From Ascaris suum (lineage: Eukaryota; Nematoda; Chromadorea; Rhabditida; Ascarididae): 64,000 nucleotides of DNA. Every line of letters begins with the position of its first letter. Positions within the stretch are counted from its first letter, which is position 1. Below are positions 24,797 through 38,769 of the stretch, piece by piece. Location of the stretch: assembly GCA_013433145.1 (NCBI GenBank), contig CM024170.1, positions 11,941,866 to 12,005,865 on the forward strand, in the 5' to 3' direction. Below the pieces are notes generated by a model, which was given only the letters and a program-made list of their open reading frames with translations, did not search any database and was not told where the DNA came from. The position numbers were made by a program, and so were the translations under genes.

Positions 24797-27700
24797 TTAT
24801 TGCCACCCTGTTGATGCCAAGATTCATGCAAATTATTTCTTCCTTGATTCCTTGATTGAAGATCCGTTAATGAGTTTAATTTTGATGAAAATATCACCTA
24901 GAGATGAAATTTATTATGCACATTGTTCGCAGCAAATCCAAAAATTCAAAATTCTGCGATCCTCATGCTGAAACCACTAAACAGACAAATAGACAAACTC
25001 AGACACAGACATTTGTGTGCTCAGAAATATTGTATTTACAATGCATTTTTGAAATGACCAACGTTGCAAACTGTCATTCATAGAAATGCATAAAACATAT
25101 CTATGACTATGCCTATTGCTCAAGTGCTTTGAGGATCCATCTGCAAAGCTAGAGGGTAGTTGAGTTGATGTTTTGTTGAAGAAAGAAGTTGAATTTTTCT
25201 TCAGCTCTCTTTATATTCATTTGTAACTAGAAATTTTAAAAAAATGCAACTTGCCGAATATTTTACTATGTATATCGAAATTTTTGATGAATTTTCCAAA
25301 TATTTTATGAGCTCTCGAATAATTCTTCCACAGAAGTTTCCTGAATTTTCTAAGATGGTAAAAAAAATGCAATAGAAACTTGAAAAAGCAACATCAATTT
25401 TCTTTCGTGAAATATAGTAATACGCTTAGGAAAATAATCGAAAATACTTGCAATTAATCGATGAAATTGATCGTGAAGATTGAGATAAACATAGCAACTA
25501 TGTGCATTGCATTACGTTTATTTAAAATTATTGATGAGTGAAGTTCAACGCATTTTTCCTCACATTTCTTAGTCATCTTGCAACGTATCTTGTTTCTTCG
25601 ACTTCTTCACCTCAAAATTGCATCTCATTTGAGATATTCCGCACTTTATGCTCGTATGCTTTACGTTTTTATTTGTGGATACCATGAGGTGCCATACAAA
25701 TATTGACTTCACAGCCGCCCTAAATAAATGCAGCAAATATACGCATTGCCCACCTTAAAGATGATAAATGATAATATCAATGAGAAGAATCTATCTCGAA
25801 GAATTGTTGAATATTTCTTTGCAATCGCATCATTCATAAACTTTTATATAAGTCAAACAATTGACGTCAACAACTATAAAAATTCTTTCATTTTTATACA
25901 TATATCGATGCAATATGGCTCGTTCATTGTGGAAGATTGCAAGTGAGATGGGATATTTGCATATAAAGTCATTTTGTTTCTTTATACTGAATATTATTAC
26001 TAATTATTCAAAAAAGAATTGCATGAAGTTGAGATGATAAGGCTGAAAGTTTTCATGTAGACTATCCGAGTAATGACTATGAGATTACTCGAAAAAAATT
26101 AACTTTTGTAAACGAAGAAATTAATTTGTTTTCTTTGCTTAATTGTTGGCAACCATATTGCACCAATTGGAAACTCAAAAAATCTTCTCTATACTAGTGC
26201 ATAAAATAGATTCAGGTTGATCTACGAATTTATCTTCAGACCGATTGACGTATTAATTTACACCTCTTTACACCTTCAATCTAGTTGTCTTCATTTAGTA
26301 AATCAATATTATCGATGTGCAGCTAATGGCAAATATCATCATCCAAAAAAATTTTCAGTTGGGTTTGAAATATTTTCACAGTCATTTAAAAAAAAAGCAT
26401 TTCTAAACAACGATGAGATTTCACCCATTCAAGAAAGCAAACTTCGAGAATTTTCGTCTAAAATTAGCGAAACACGAACGAAAAACAAAGGCAGAAAAAA
26501 AAATCACTTACAAATTGCACTTCGAACGATGCTATTCGAATTTCGGTCATCATTTAGATGGTGAAAAAATATTGACATCTCTAACCAAAAGCTCATCATC
26601 ATTCTCATTTCCAAGCAATCTCCCCGCTCCTCCTCCCCACATCCCCCTCTATATCATTTACCTTTTCCATTGCGGAGGAGTGTTTATGCTAGTGGCTATC
26701 GTTCCAAACTTCTCAAAGGATAATAAAAGCTTTTTTTCCCAGAACAATAATCAAAACTGCTAGCGAGTAATATCATCGGTCTCAAATATCTATATTCTTC
26801 ATTTTTCTTTCTACTATGAAATTATTATGGTATGCTATGCAAAATACGCTACGAATATATTTGCCCTTTCAATTAAAAAATTCTCTTCATTTCATTCCTA
26901 TAGATTTAAAAAAAAAAATTAATAATTTTTTTTTGACATCTTTCAATTCCTCTACAAATGAACGGCACACAATATTAGCAGAATTTTTTGAATATATCAA
27001 GAAGTGATGATAGCAACTGCTCTGCTTTCATTGGGCAATAGTCGTCCAAAAAAAAAAAACGTTCGCTCGATTCAACTAAGCTTGGTTATAAATTTAAGTG
27101 GTCCTTTGCATCATATAAAACTTACATCACAGTTGCTGCTCTAACTTTACGACTAGAATATCACATTGAGGGAAACATTTCAATGCAAAAAATATTCTCC
27201 AACTTTATCCATTTTTCAACACTATTAAATATCCAAAAAATAACAGTTAATTTTTATCTTTACGTATTTGAATTAACACACAATATTGACCTAGTTTTTA
27301 TTATTCTTTATTTCGGAAATCAACAATTGAGAATAAATAAAAGTTTCCTTTGATAACGATCGATAAAAAAATGATTTCTTGTCGATAAACACATTTCATA
27401 AACAAATATTTGTTCATTTAATAAATAGAACTCTGAAATATTTTATGCATAGAATATAAAAATCATTGAGAAAATAATATTGCTTAAACGGAGTACAGAC
27501 TTTAAAAATATACGATTATCGTCATTGTTTTTGAATATGAGTATAGCTACTGTAAAGACTAGAAAGAATTTCAAAGCAATAAAAAAACGATACGATGTTA
27601 ATGGCTAACTGGTGAAAGTTTTTCGTCGTTTGACACTAAAAGCATGCTTTTAGCCGCTATGAGGAAAGTTTGTATATTTACACACTTTTCTAATGGGTAA

Positions 27701-29784
27701 ATCTTAAACTAGTTGAAATATATCGCAGTGGAATTTCTCACACCTTATTGCGCACTTAGAGATTCTACTTCCTCTAGTCGGTGTCATTTCGATGATAAAA
27801 TGCTCTGTTGCTTTGTGTTTGTTATTGGCGAAAATTTTTGTTTCCCCCCACTTTTCGAAATTCTCTGCGCATTTTAGTGCGAATAATTTGTTTCGCATGC
27901 GAATTAACTTAGGCAGTTTTTTTTTTCGCAACGATTGCTTTTATAAAGAATATTTCGTTATTTTATGCGTCAATGATTTTCGACAATTTTCAAGTACTAT
28001 ATCATGAAAATGACCTCCCCCCCCCCCCTCCTTAGCAAAAAAAAATCTACGATGAGAGCTATTCACGTGGTTGATTCTAATTTTAACTAAATCATTTTTT
28101 TCAGCTCTTGCTAAGAAAAACCGTACGAACTTGAAATATTATCAATTTGGTATGCTACCTTTGCGTTGAATTGTTGCGGTCGCCTTTTTGTGATCCTCTT
28201 TATTTGTTGATTCATTGCATATCATAATTTTCAAACAATTCCGTACTCGCATATGCTAGTTAGTTATCAAACCTCTTTAGTATACTCTAGTTGTCGATTT
28301 TTGCCTATTTAACTGTTCCAGCGACGATTTTCAGTAGTGACAGTAACCGATCAAAACTTTGTCCGATCGGTACCGAGCGAAGGCATTTGCTCGCAAGCAT
28401 AGTCTGGTTGTATCGGACCAAAGTTCAAAAATATCGCTCGGTTGCAAACCGAACCAGGTTCCATTGGTTGCAAAAGCGAATTTCGATTGTTATCAACCAA
28501 ACATTAAAAATGCGGGAGGGTCGCCAACTGAAAGTAGTCAGGTTAAAACCGGCTTTTGCTTGCAACTAAAGAAAAAAACCGATCGAATGATGCTTTCCGG
28601 TTGGTAAAAATCAAACGAATTTCCGATTTCCAATCGAAATTTCTCTGAAAGGTATTTGCGACAAAGAAAATATTGAAGCCTATCTGATCAATGTAATTGC
28701 ATTTCATACAAGCCCTGCTAACGTCAACAATAACTCGATAGTCAGTTAAGAAAAGCGTGAATTCAACTAAAATAAAATCAACAACGCCGCAGGCGTAAGC
28801 TGAACTGAATATTAATAGACGCATTGCGTGATCGAATAGCAAATGAGGACCTTAATTGAAAAAATATATATGTATAGAATAAAGAAGAAATTGTTTTTTT
28901 TTTTTTAATTCAAAAGAAATCATGAAATTTTTTAAAAAAAAGCATTATTTCTACTAACTTCAGAAAATTGGTTAACGTGAAAAATGCGATAAAACAGCAT
29001 AATTATCATCGAAGCCTCTCTTACCCTACAACAATATACTCTAACTCGAAATACTCTAAGCAAATAATCACCCTATTATAGGGGTATAATTGGCGAAAAA
29101 TTTTCAATTCCTTGCAACTAAGTTTTGCGGCGGATATTTTTCTTAATATCAAATTGAATTCTAAAAAGACTTTTACGACGATCATCGATTATCCCTCTCC
29201 AATTATGTTAAAAAGTTATTTTCAAATATTCTCATCTTAATAAAACCTATCATTTCCTTTCTATTTATAATCTGAAGTTTTCAAGAAGTCAAACATTAAA
29301 TAGCAACCATTCTTCTCGGAAAAGAAAATCCCTTCGACGTATATTTACAACGCTAATGCTGTTTACAACGCCTCATAATCAATTCGAAGGATGTTGTGCA
29401 GCAGTCAAGCATTACTTAACATCCTCACTTCTATCTTGCGAAAAGACTAAGATCAGAAATGCTCATAAGATATCAAACTTGCGATTCTTATCTGAGAGAA
29501 TCACTTCTAATGAGAATGTGAAAGTCGGTAACAAGCCAAAAATATTCATTTGCGGCTGAAGCTCTATTGAAATCGACGCAACCGAAATTCCGGATAACTG
29601 TGAGCATTTCGAAAATGCTTGAAATGTTTGCCGATAAAAACTGACTGAGTTTCCAGTTTTCAGTCGAAATGCAGCAAATTAGTTGTGCCTATTTATATTA
29701 ACTTCTCAACATTCCCAGGTCTCATATTTAGATTAACAGTATCCTCATCAACCACAAAAGACTCACAAGGATCGATCAACAATT

Positions 29785-32700
29785 ATGAACGGCAACGGTG
29801 ATGAGGAGATGTAAGTGTTGCACAGACAATGGCCATTAACTAGTGCATTTGTAGTTTTTTCCTTGAGATTTATTACTTCTCTAGGGTATCTCTATGCTCT
29901 TCGTATATATTTTTTTTTCTACGGGAAATGTTGAGTAAAGAAGTAAATAAACGATGAATAAATAGATGGATAGAGAAAAAAATAATTCAATAAATTAATA
30001 AATTTTATTTAACACTTATAGGAGTAGGAAGTAATTGCCAATATTTCTATTTTGGCAACATAATCAAATTGCACAGGCTGATTATTTCTTTGATTGAGGC
30101 AAAAAATTGGCCATTTTTGGAGAGGATGAATTTCTTCAATTGAATTGAATACAAAAAAAAAGTAGAATGAAATAGAATAGAATTCCACAAATTTTCAGCG
30201 TTCGTAAAGAAACACAACATGACGAAAAAGATGAACAAGAGATGACTGAAGCCGAAAAAGCAATGCTGGTGAGCAAATTTTGATTCCAATTATTCGAATT
30301 AAAATCTCCTCTTAGTAGACATAAATTAGAATATTTATCATTTTTATAGGAATATATATTGCAATGAGAAATACGAGGAAGATTTTAGTAAATAAAAAAA
30401 ATTCAACCTTAGTGCTATATCATTGCTACATAGCAAGCATTACTGTAGAACGCATTACTGTATAAATACTGTATCAACTATAAATATCGCAAATGCAACA
30501 TATTATCTTATAGCATCTCATCAATTAATTTTTGACTATTCTCATTGATTCAATGCAAATCCTGACTTATTAATTCATTTACTCTATCGAATTTCATAAA
30601 TTAGACGTTGCATGATTTTAGTGTGTTTTCGGATTTAGCCTCCAATGTGCTGTTTACGATAAAGCTATATACTCATGCTTTAACGACCACATCTCATGAC
30701 CTACAAGCGACTATAGCTTCCAACTTCTTAGCGAGCACATAACTTCGGATTCACTTGTCATCCTGAAGTGGACTAGTAAATAGACCACGCTCATGATATC
30801 TTAAGCTTAGCTTAACTTCAACATTATTGATTTTTGAATTTTAACCTTATTCAATTAGTATTACTGTGATGGTAGCCAATTGAAATGGTTACACATTAAG
30901 GCTGCTAAGAAACGACAAGCGGAAGAAGAAGCAGCAGCGCTACAAGACTATGAAGAGCGTCGTCGTCTAGAACGTGAGAAGGAAGAAGCTGAATTGAAGT
31001 CTCTGAAGGAGAAGCAAGAACGTCGTCGCTTGGAAAGGGAAGAAGAGGATCGACAGTTCGAAGAGAGACGACGTCTAGAGGAGGAAGCTCGCCGACAAGA
31101 AGAAGTGAATTCGATTTACATTCTGATTCCATTTATAATTAAACATTTTATAAGTAATCCAGTCCAGTAGACATTCATCCGATCTACTACCGTTTTTCTA
31201 AGCCGTCTGTACCATGTCCTTTTTCGAATTAACATTACACTTTGAAAAGCCTTGAAGTCCCCAAAGTCGTGGAATAGTAGTTCCACCGATATTCTTTTAT
31301 AAGTATGAACCTACAAATATTATAACAATGGGCTTCGTCATCGGCGTGAGAGAACATAGACAGGACATCATTTCTTTCAATAATGTTAAGTATTATAACG
31401 ATAACGAACAGTTATATTAATGAAAAAAAAATTTCTGCCTCATAAATATATTCGATGTTTTCTCCTTATAAAGATTTGAATCGAAATTTTTAGGAAGAAG
31501 TCAAAGCTCGTATGGAAGCAGATAAGCGTCGCAAAGAAGAGGAAAGAAAAAAGCGCCAACAGCAATTAGCTGGAGCTTTTGCACTAGCTACAGCTGGTGG
31601 TGCAGATCGCAATTTTGTTATTTATCAAAAGAAAGGACATAAATTCACCAATATATGTCAGGTTATGAATATATTGTTATTTATGAGTACTAATTTCCGA
31701 ACTTAATCATATCATCTGCATCAAATAAAAAATCCTCAATCATATATGCGTTAAGGCGACTGATCATGAAAATATTATTTTGCATCTATACTCTTTTCTT
31801 TTCAAAAGTACGTACGACTTTAACTCATCGAATATGAATAAAAATTTCTGCAAATAAAGATCGCTGAAAAAGAGAGCAAATATCATAATTTAGTGCATAT
31901 TTATTCTAAGATCGAAGTAGTATGATTTCAGGCAAAACATGAGATGGAAATGACAAAAGAGCAACAAAAACAAGAGAAAGAGAATTTCCTCGCCGCTATT
32001 GCAAAAACGTTGGATTTCAACGAATTAAAAGGAATTGAGTTGAAGGAAAAAATTCGACAATTATATCAAAGAATATGCAAATTAGAAGCCGATAAATATG
32101 ATCTCGAAAGAAGAAAAGAACGTCAAGAATATGATGTAAGATTATTGCACATGAATATTTTTTGAAGATCGCTAATTTACGAGAGGAAAAACAACGATAG
32201 AGAAAATTTTAAATTCGAATAGATTAAATACAATAGTATACGTTAGAGAACTTTATATTGATTGAGTAATAAACAACTTGTACAACTTTGTGCGTTGCTC
32301 GGCTTAAGTTTTTGAATAATAGGCCTTAAAATCATAATGACCTATGTATCTATTTCTTGTTACTAAGCGAATATGTCGTGAAGTCTACCGTATACAAAAA
32401 CTTCCAGCTACGATAGTGAAAAAGGTGTTTATTACCGTATGAAAACAAATTTGTAAACCACTCACCCCCAGCGAAAGAACATTTCATCAAATCGAATTGA
32501 AAATGGTAATGAATAACTTTATAAGAGTTGCGTTTCAAATATTTCTCGTTTTTTTTTTCAGCTCAAAGAGCTGAACGAGCGGCAACGTCAAGTTTTTCGC
32601 AATAATGCTCGAAAGAAGGGAATCGATCCAACAGATGCTGCCTCGTCGCGTTATCCAGTAAATAATTCAAATATTCCACACAAAAGCAGCACATTAATGG

Positions 32701-35700
32701 GAAACCATTTAAAAATATCGGTGTTGAAACGTCCTACTCATAAAATTCAACGGACGAGCGCCTATAAAATGAAAAAAAGTTAAGGCACTAGAAGGAAGGA
32801 ACACCAACGAACGCACATAAAATTTCTCACATCACGTTTTCGTAATTTGGCAAGTTGTCAAAAATTTTATCGATTATCGAGCCAAAATATTCTGTAAATT
32901 ACTTCCAAAACGATGCGCCATAGCAGAATTTTTAAGCTGCTTTAACAAAGCCAGCAGGTTTTTAATAGTCTTCAATGGAACGCCCCAACTAATAACCATG
33001 ATTGATGAAAATGTCTCATAAAAATAAAAAACAAAAGTATTTATAGTCACCGATCGCTTCTTCACTTCTATTGCTTTTTCATTTTTTCAAAAATTGCACT
33101 TATTTCTGCATTACAATGGAATATATAATATGGAATATATAATACTTCCACTCTTCTCATATATTAGTTGAGAATAAAGTTAACGCGACAAAAATTTTTG
33201 ACGATAATATGCAAAAATTTTTCTCACTTTCATCGTTAAAAGATTTTACAAATCGTTTTCAATAAAACGAATCGCCAAATGACCATTATGAAAGATGAAC
33301 GAACAAATGTTTATCAACGTAAATAAATTCGAATAGAAAATTCTCTATAATATAAATATTTTCTTGAAACGAATAATTTAAATCAGGAAAAATTTTAACC
33401 ATTTTTTTTTCATTGAAATTTCTCATTCATTCAGCAAAAAAAAAAAATGATTTAATTTCCAGCCAAAAATTCTACTCCTTAGCAAATATGAGAAACAAAT
33501 CGATAGTCGTGATTTCGCCGAACGACGAGCTGTTTTCGAAAATGTATGTGATTTAAATTAGAATTTATTTCTCAATTATTTTTCATCGTATTTAGTAAAT
33601 AATCATTTCAAAAATGAAGAATTTTCCACTAATAACTTTTGAATAAAAATAATCAACGATGACGTCATCGAATGAGCAAAATTTTGCATAAATATATTCT
33701 TATTCAATCAGAAATAATGATATCATAAAAGATTTTGATCATTTTGATCATCTAATCAATGAAAATCTTTCCCTCCTGTGAAAAAAAAAAAAAACATTCC
33801 ATAGCATTATTGAATATCAATAGTTAATTTCTTTATAAGTATTGATTTTTTTTCCAGAAAAACGCATTCCCGTGTTTTCCAAATGTTCCACCACCTCCGA
33901 CTATCTACGAAAAAATAGTGGCACCGGAGAGCTCATTGAAAATTCAAGAGAAGGTATTGCTTTTTATTTCGAGGAATTTTTTTCAGTTCATTTTTAAATT
34001 AGATTAGATAAGATGCTTAAATCAATTCAAGTTGTTAGATTTTTTTTGTCCCTCTTTGCATCTCAATTATCAAAATCATCTTGCTACTTTCGCTTAATGA
34101 AACACAAAATACAAAGTGAATTTATTAGTTCATTCAATATATTTTATTAAAAATTACTGATTAACTAATTGATAAATTAGCGTTACATATTAATTGAACA
34201 AGTAAATTTTGAATATTAGAAAAATTGAGCTGAATATTGGATTGAATTTCAGCCTGGAAAAAGGCGACTCTCAATTTTTGAATATGCTGCACACAATACA
34301 ATCGATAACAATAGCCAGTCACTATCAAAGCAAATGAATGTTCGTTTTTTTTTTTGTTCTTTTGCAACTGTCAATGAATAAATATGAAAATGACAAAAGA
34401 TAGAATCCAATCTCATAAAACCTAAAATAATGGTAGAATAATTTCATGTATTTTTGGAATTTCTCTTTCTTTCATGAAGAAATTCACGAGAGAATCTGTC
34501 GAAATTTGCGAATTATAAGTGATTTTCTTATATGTAAATATCGCAAATTTTTTAAACAAAAATGTAAATATATGTATAAATATATGCAAATGTGAATATA
34601 AAACATACTTTCTGAATGTTCAGTAAAATATTCGGAAAAGCAAGATTTTCGCTCATATTTAATCAGTTGCTTCAAACAAAAAATTAGAAAGGCTATAATC
34701 AGCCACGACACTATGCCAGTTAGTCTGTTTGTCACCTAAAATTGCCTCGCGCTCAAAGATTCGAATTTTTGCCTTCTACGCTATCCTTGCTTTTATTCAT
34801 CAAAGCTCACAAAATAAGTTTTCCTTTAACAAACTGAGAAAAATTATGTACGCTTACCATGGCACAGAATTCGGATTCCTCGGAAATCTCGTTAAGTAAT
34901 TCTTATTGACGCCATGAGCACTAGATAAATTCCAAACCTATTCTAGTTCATGGATTTTAAAGCATCCAATGGTGGAAAATATAACGCACAAGTAAAAACT
35001 GAATATGAAGTTCTGAAAGAATCTTGGCTTGAGATGCAGAATCTATATGCCTATCGACTCCTTCCAGGATGCTTGCACTTTGAAAATGCATATACCATAC
35101 CTTCGTGCCCCGCTCATTGCTCATAGAATCGTAACATCATTGTCTTGAAAAATATAATTGTTATTACAGTGAGAGATTTTCTACCATGGTTGCCAGACTT
35201 GAAGGTGGCAATTCGACCTACAATTTGTTAGGCATTTTCTTCAAGAACAAACTGATTAGGCTAACCTGATTTTTAAGAAAATTTTAAATGAATCTGCCAC
35301 TGTAACGAAAGTTGTAAGGTAATAGACTATTTACAGCCGTTACTGGAACAAAATGAAGAAGATGATGATGAGAGTGAGGAAAAGAGTTCAAGCAGCGATG
35401 AGGTAAAGAAGTTCCTCCTTTAATTTCTGGCATATATTTTAATCTTATATTTTCATCTTACTACAGACATCTCTTAGAGTAATAATATTTTAAATTTGAA
35501 GAGAGGTTACATTCGAATAGATATTTTTGCATAAATTTGCATAAACAGATATATATAAAAATATAATATGCTGAAAGTTCACAAGAGCTTCCAACATATC
35601 AAATTTTTACGCGCTTATTGAATTTTAGCTCATAATTCAATGGAGCCAAAAAGCATGCTTAGAAGAATTTTATCAGAATTAGCGTAAATTATTAAGCAAT

Positions 35701-36225
35701 AGAAGTTTACAGAGCATATCAAATTCTACTCATAATTCAACACGTTGAGCGCTTTTGAATTGTAACCATTAAGGTAAAAATTAGCGTAAATTATCAACAA
35801 ATAATAAAACGCGCCGAATAAGTCATCTATTTTTGACGAATACCTTACGGTTTGATCGCTGTAAGATGCGAATTAACCGATAATAATGGTCTAAGACCTT
35901 TCAATGTACTCTAGATGGTACTTTAGATGCTTTACTATTTTCTTTAGATGGTACTTTAGATGGGTACTTTAGATGGTCTAAGACCTTTCAAAAAGCATCT
36001 CCCGTCATAATGTTTGACATAAGAGGTGACTCTTTAATATGAATTATACCTACAAAATTTCTTAGCCTTAGCTTCAATTTCTTCAAGTTGAAACGAGCGG
36101 TAGATAGACATAAAGATACACGACATTACCAAAATATGTTTTTTTGCACGTAGAAAATTTAAAAAATGCATAAAATATTAAGTTTTGTTTTCTATTTACA
36201 GCATAATAGTACAATCTGTACTTGA
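29785..36225 (+). CDS. tnt: Troponin T, gene B (divergent paralogue)
   Basis: Exons 29785-29810, 30199-30268, 30901-31104, 31494-31661, 31932-32135, 32562-32657, 33463-33543, 33858-33953, 34253-34339, 34947-34991, 35337-35402 and 36202-36225 keep phase throughout and give 388 residues. Start MNGNGDEE ends in AT before GTAAG, exactly as in gene A. Then come EAEKAML, a Glu/Arg coiled coil ([22 protein letters not shown]), [18 protein letters not shown], the core [18 protein letters not shown] and [13 protein letters not shown], and [11 protein letters not shown]. After this it departs from the family: RPPPEWGRK is missing and is replaced by a Pro/Cys segment ([10 protein letters not shown]), a linker, and an acidic tail ([17 protein letters not shown]). 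The Glu-rich N-terminus of gene A is absent. The exons at 34253 and 34947 and the last one (HNSTICT, stop) rest on splice sites and phase only. Exon 30901 uses an ATTAAG acceptor. Expected role: tropomyosin anchoring, perhaps in another muscle type. Confidence 0.92.
32658..32783 (+). CDS. Possible alternative C-terminus of troponin T gene B
   Basis: If the intron after exon 32562-32657 is not removed, the frame continues for 41 codons to TAA at 32781. The added stretch is basic ([21 protein letters not shown]) and reads more like coding than like the other introns here. It would give a truncated troponin T ending just after the core helix. Chance openness cannot be excluded. Confidence 0.25.
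   Translation, partial: VNNSNIPHKSSTLMGNHLKISVLKRPTHKIQRTSAYKMKKS
35888..35991. repeat. Tandem ATGGTACTTTAG repeats between direct repeats
   Basis: Four to five copies of (T)AGATGGTACTTTAGATG lie between two exact copies of GGTCTAAGACCTTTCAA (35888-35904 and 35975-35991). It is in the last intron of troponin T gene B. Confidence 0.75.
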
Positions 36226-38769
36226 AAGACATGCGCATATGAAAATACGCTTTAATGTATGTGTGTATAAATGTATTTCGATGTTGTTCGAGTATCAAGT
36301 ATGTTTATTTTTGAGCGTTTCACCGTTGTTTTTACCTAATTTATTGCTTCTTCAAAGAAGATTCTCTGAAGTTATTCTCTTATTTCAACCTCCTAGGTAG
36401 GTGTGAGTTATTAACGTGTTAATGTTTAGCTCTGCGCTAATCACCTGGTGTAATTTCCGATCACGTATCGTTCCAATCATCTATAGAACACGTCCGCAAA
36501 CGAGAAACGGAATGGCCCGGCGGAACAAGTCCGAGAAGGGTAAATAAATTGGTTACCGGGTAGAAAACTTTCCCGAGCAGGAAAAGTGGCGGTTAAGATG
36601 TTTGATGAGACCTGTTAATTCAGCTTCCTTCAGGACTAAATGCGTAGACTCGATCAGGTCACAGTCGCTACTGCAGGACGTCGTAATGTCATTCGGAGAA
36701 TACATCCGACCAACGAGTGTACTATGAAATCTTCGATGAACATATTATTCAAATCATTATAATATTTGTCTAAATAAATGCTCAGCAAAAAATTTCCTTT
36801 GCACTATATCTTCAACGCTATGCAAAAATTTTCTCCTTCCCGAAAGATACCAACAGTCTGTGAAATCCCGATCACTGTAATTCATTGTCACCATATTGGG
36901 TTCTATTTGCTTAACACTTGAACAATAGTTTTCTTAATGAAATATTTTGAATATTAGCATAGAATATTTGCGAGTATAGAACTCGAACAACTTTTATCTA
37001 TGCTCGATCAGCAGAAAATTCCTTCGCCTCATTTCCTTATCTATCAAATAAATATTGGAGATTGTAAACACATTGTGATTTAATGAATCAACCGGAAGTA
37101 ATTTTTAAACGCTTCAAGGTAATATTTGAGTTGTTTTGCAAGGTGGACATTGTTGAAAACACTATCGATAATTCTCTTACAAAAAAATTTCTTATATATA
37201 TTTATGCTATATATTTTCAATGATTTCGTTTGTCGTTACTTGATTATTCATCAAAAAAAAAAAACTCGTAAAGTGCCATATATTCGATTAGCAATTCTAC
37301 CTTTAATACAATGCGGGCATAAAGAAGAGGAATAACAGATGGCAAAGAATTTTATATCATCTCTTCGTCTAAATGAATCGAGCAAAAAGAGACAAAGAAA
37401 ATTATACTCAATTTTAAATTTTAGTTATAATTTCCTAAGTGATTTCTTTAAGCTTTTAGTTGGAAGGAAATTCATTCTTATGTTTTTTTTTCAACACATT
37501 TTTTTTGCAGAATATCCTTTCCAATCGTCAATTGTGTTCAAATGAGCAAATTTTTTGATGCTCTATTTGGGAATTATTTCATTATTTGAATTATTTGAGC
37601 GTTTTTGATAGCACACACTTAAGCATTCCATTTAGAATCAGTCTTTTTCTTTTTTCACAAATATTTCACATCAAAGGATAGCCAAAAACGTCGACAAATG
37701 GCTAGCTACGAATTGTTTCTTTGGCGAATTCCCTAATTGCATTCACTAATTAACAGTTTCATTTCTAAAGAGTAATTTAGTAATATGATAGTATTAATAT
37801 TTATTTTGTGTAGATTTTTGCCTCAATTTTTTGCACTTTACGATATGATTGACCGTATTTATGAGTGTAATTGCATCAAAAAAAAAAGAAAAAAAAAAGA
37901 AAATTGAACACGCCTAAGAGAAATTATGATTCGAATTATGCCTCCGTCAAATCATCAATAACTTCCGTTCGTATTTACAATTACTACCAATTTGCACACA
38001 TCTTTTAGTGGCACATCCTCTTCACCTTTGCATATTTCATCAACTAGATTACGTTTCATACATCGTATCGAAATTTTTGTATGGGCAATAACGACTCCAA
38101 AATCCTATTTTCTTAAGATTCTCTTCTATATTTTCGATCAGACCCACCGACTGCTTACTAGTCATCAAGTAATGAGGGAGACCTTACTACTAAGTGTTGC
38201 TTAATTGTATACAGTAATAAATTATTAAAAAGCTCTGAGTCATCTATTATTATTCTCGTTTTGCCAAATAGTGATATAGAGCAATGGTCTTCGCTCATTT
38301 TTCAACGCTCAAAATGTCGAACGTTTTCGCTTTTTTCTTTCAATATTCTTTATTTCTCATAGCAAAGGAATTTCCATGTTTTTTTAGACCGAAGACGTGA
38401 AGATTTGAAAAAAAAGTTGCTTTAAATTTAAGTTTTTTTTTAAATTTCAAGCTAAATTAGTATTGAATGAAATATGCGGAAATTACTATAATATGAACGA
38501 GAAACAATTGAAAGTATATGACTGAATTTAAGCCAGTTTATATGCGAAAAATTTAAATTTGCTCAATGATAAATAGAGAATAGATTGCTCTATGATTATC
38601 GTTTTTTGTTTTCATCTTCTTTTTTTTTCAACAATTAATTAACTATGCCTATATGATTTGATTATTGATATAATTAATAAAGCAATTCATTTGAACATAA
38701 ATTATTTTGAATATTGCTGCAATTATAATGATTTAAATATTGCTTTAATGAATAAATTTTTTTTAGAAT
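36226..38769. other. Region behind troponin T gene B
   Basis: Mostly AT-rich DNA with a polypurine patch at 37876-37905 and the GC-richer block listed separately. No other confident coding segment is seen. Confidence 0.45.
36395..36720 (+). other. GC-richer block with gene-like open frames
   Basis: This block is clearly richer in GC than its surroundings. An acceptor-like CCTCCTAG (36396) is followed by ATG at 36422, opening a 41-codon frame that looks like a mitochondrial targeting peptide (MFSSALITW, then many Arg: RSRIVPIIYRTRPQTRNG). It ends at a TAA that lies inside a GTAAATAA donor-like sequence. A 59-codon frame follows, ending TSVL at a TGA around 36727, with CCCGAGCAG as a possible acceptor, but the two do not join in phase. 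It could be a small nuclear-encoded mitochondrial protein, a structured RNA, or an old insertion. No RNA family is recognised. Confidence 0.3.

Noticed and set aside
26217..26763. Two overlapping plus-strand ORFs of 115-116 codons between the troponin genes
   Set aside because: Both are low in complexity and overlap in different frames. No acceptor, donor or family supports either.
27704..28007. ORFs on both strands, one with a signal-peptide-like start (MIKCSVALCLLLA)
   Set aside because: Opposite-strand frames overlap, there is no acceptor close to the ATG, and the hydrophobic start is common by chance in T-rich DNA.
29356..29559. Plus-strand ATG ORF of 67 codons just before troponin T gene B
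   Set aside because: It has balanced codons but no splice sites, and its frame is unrelated to the troponin start. It is more likely leader or spacer sequence.
36440..36720. RNase P, SRP or other known structured RNA
   Set aside because: I compared the block by eye with the conserved boxes of these RNAs and found no convincing match.
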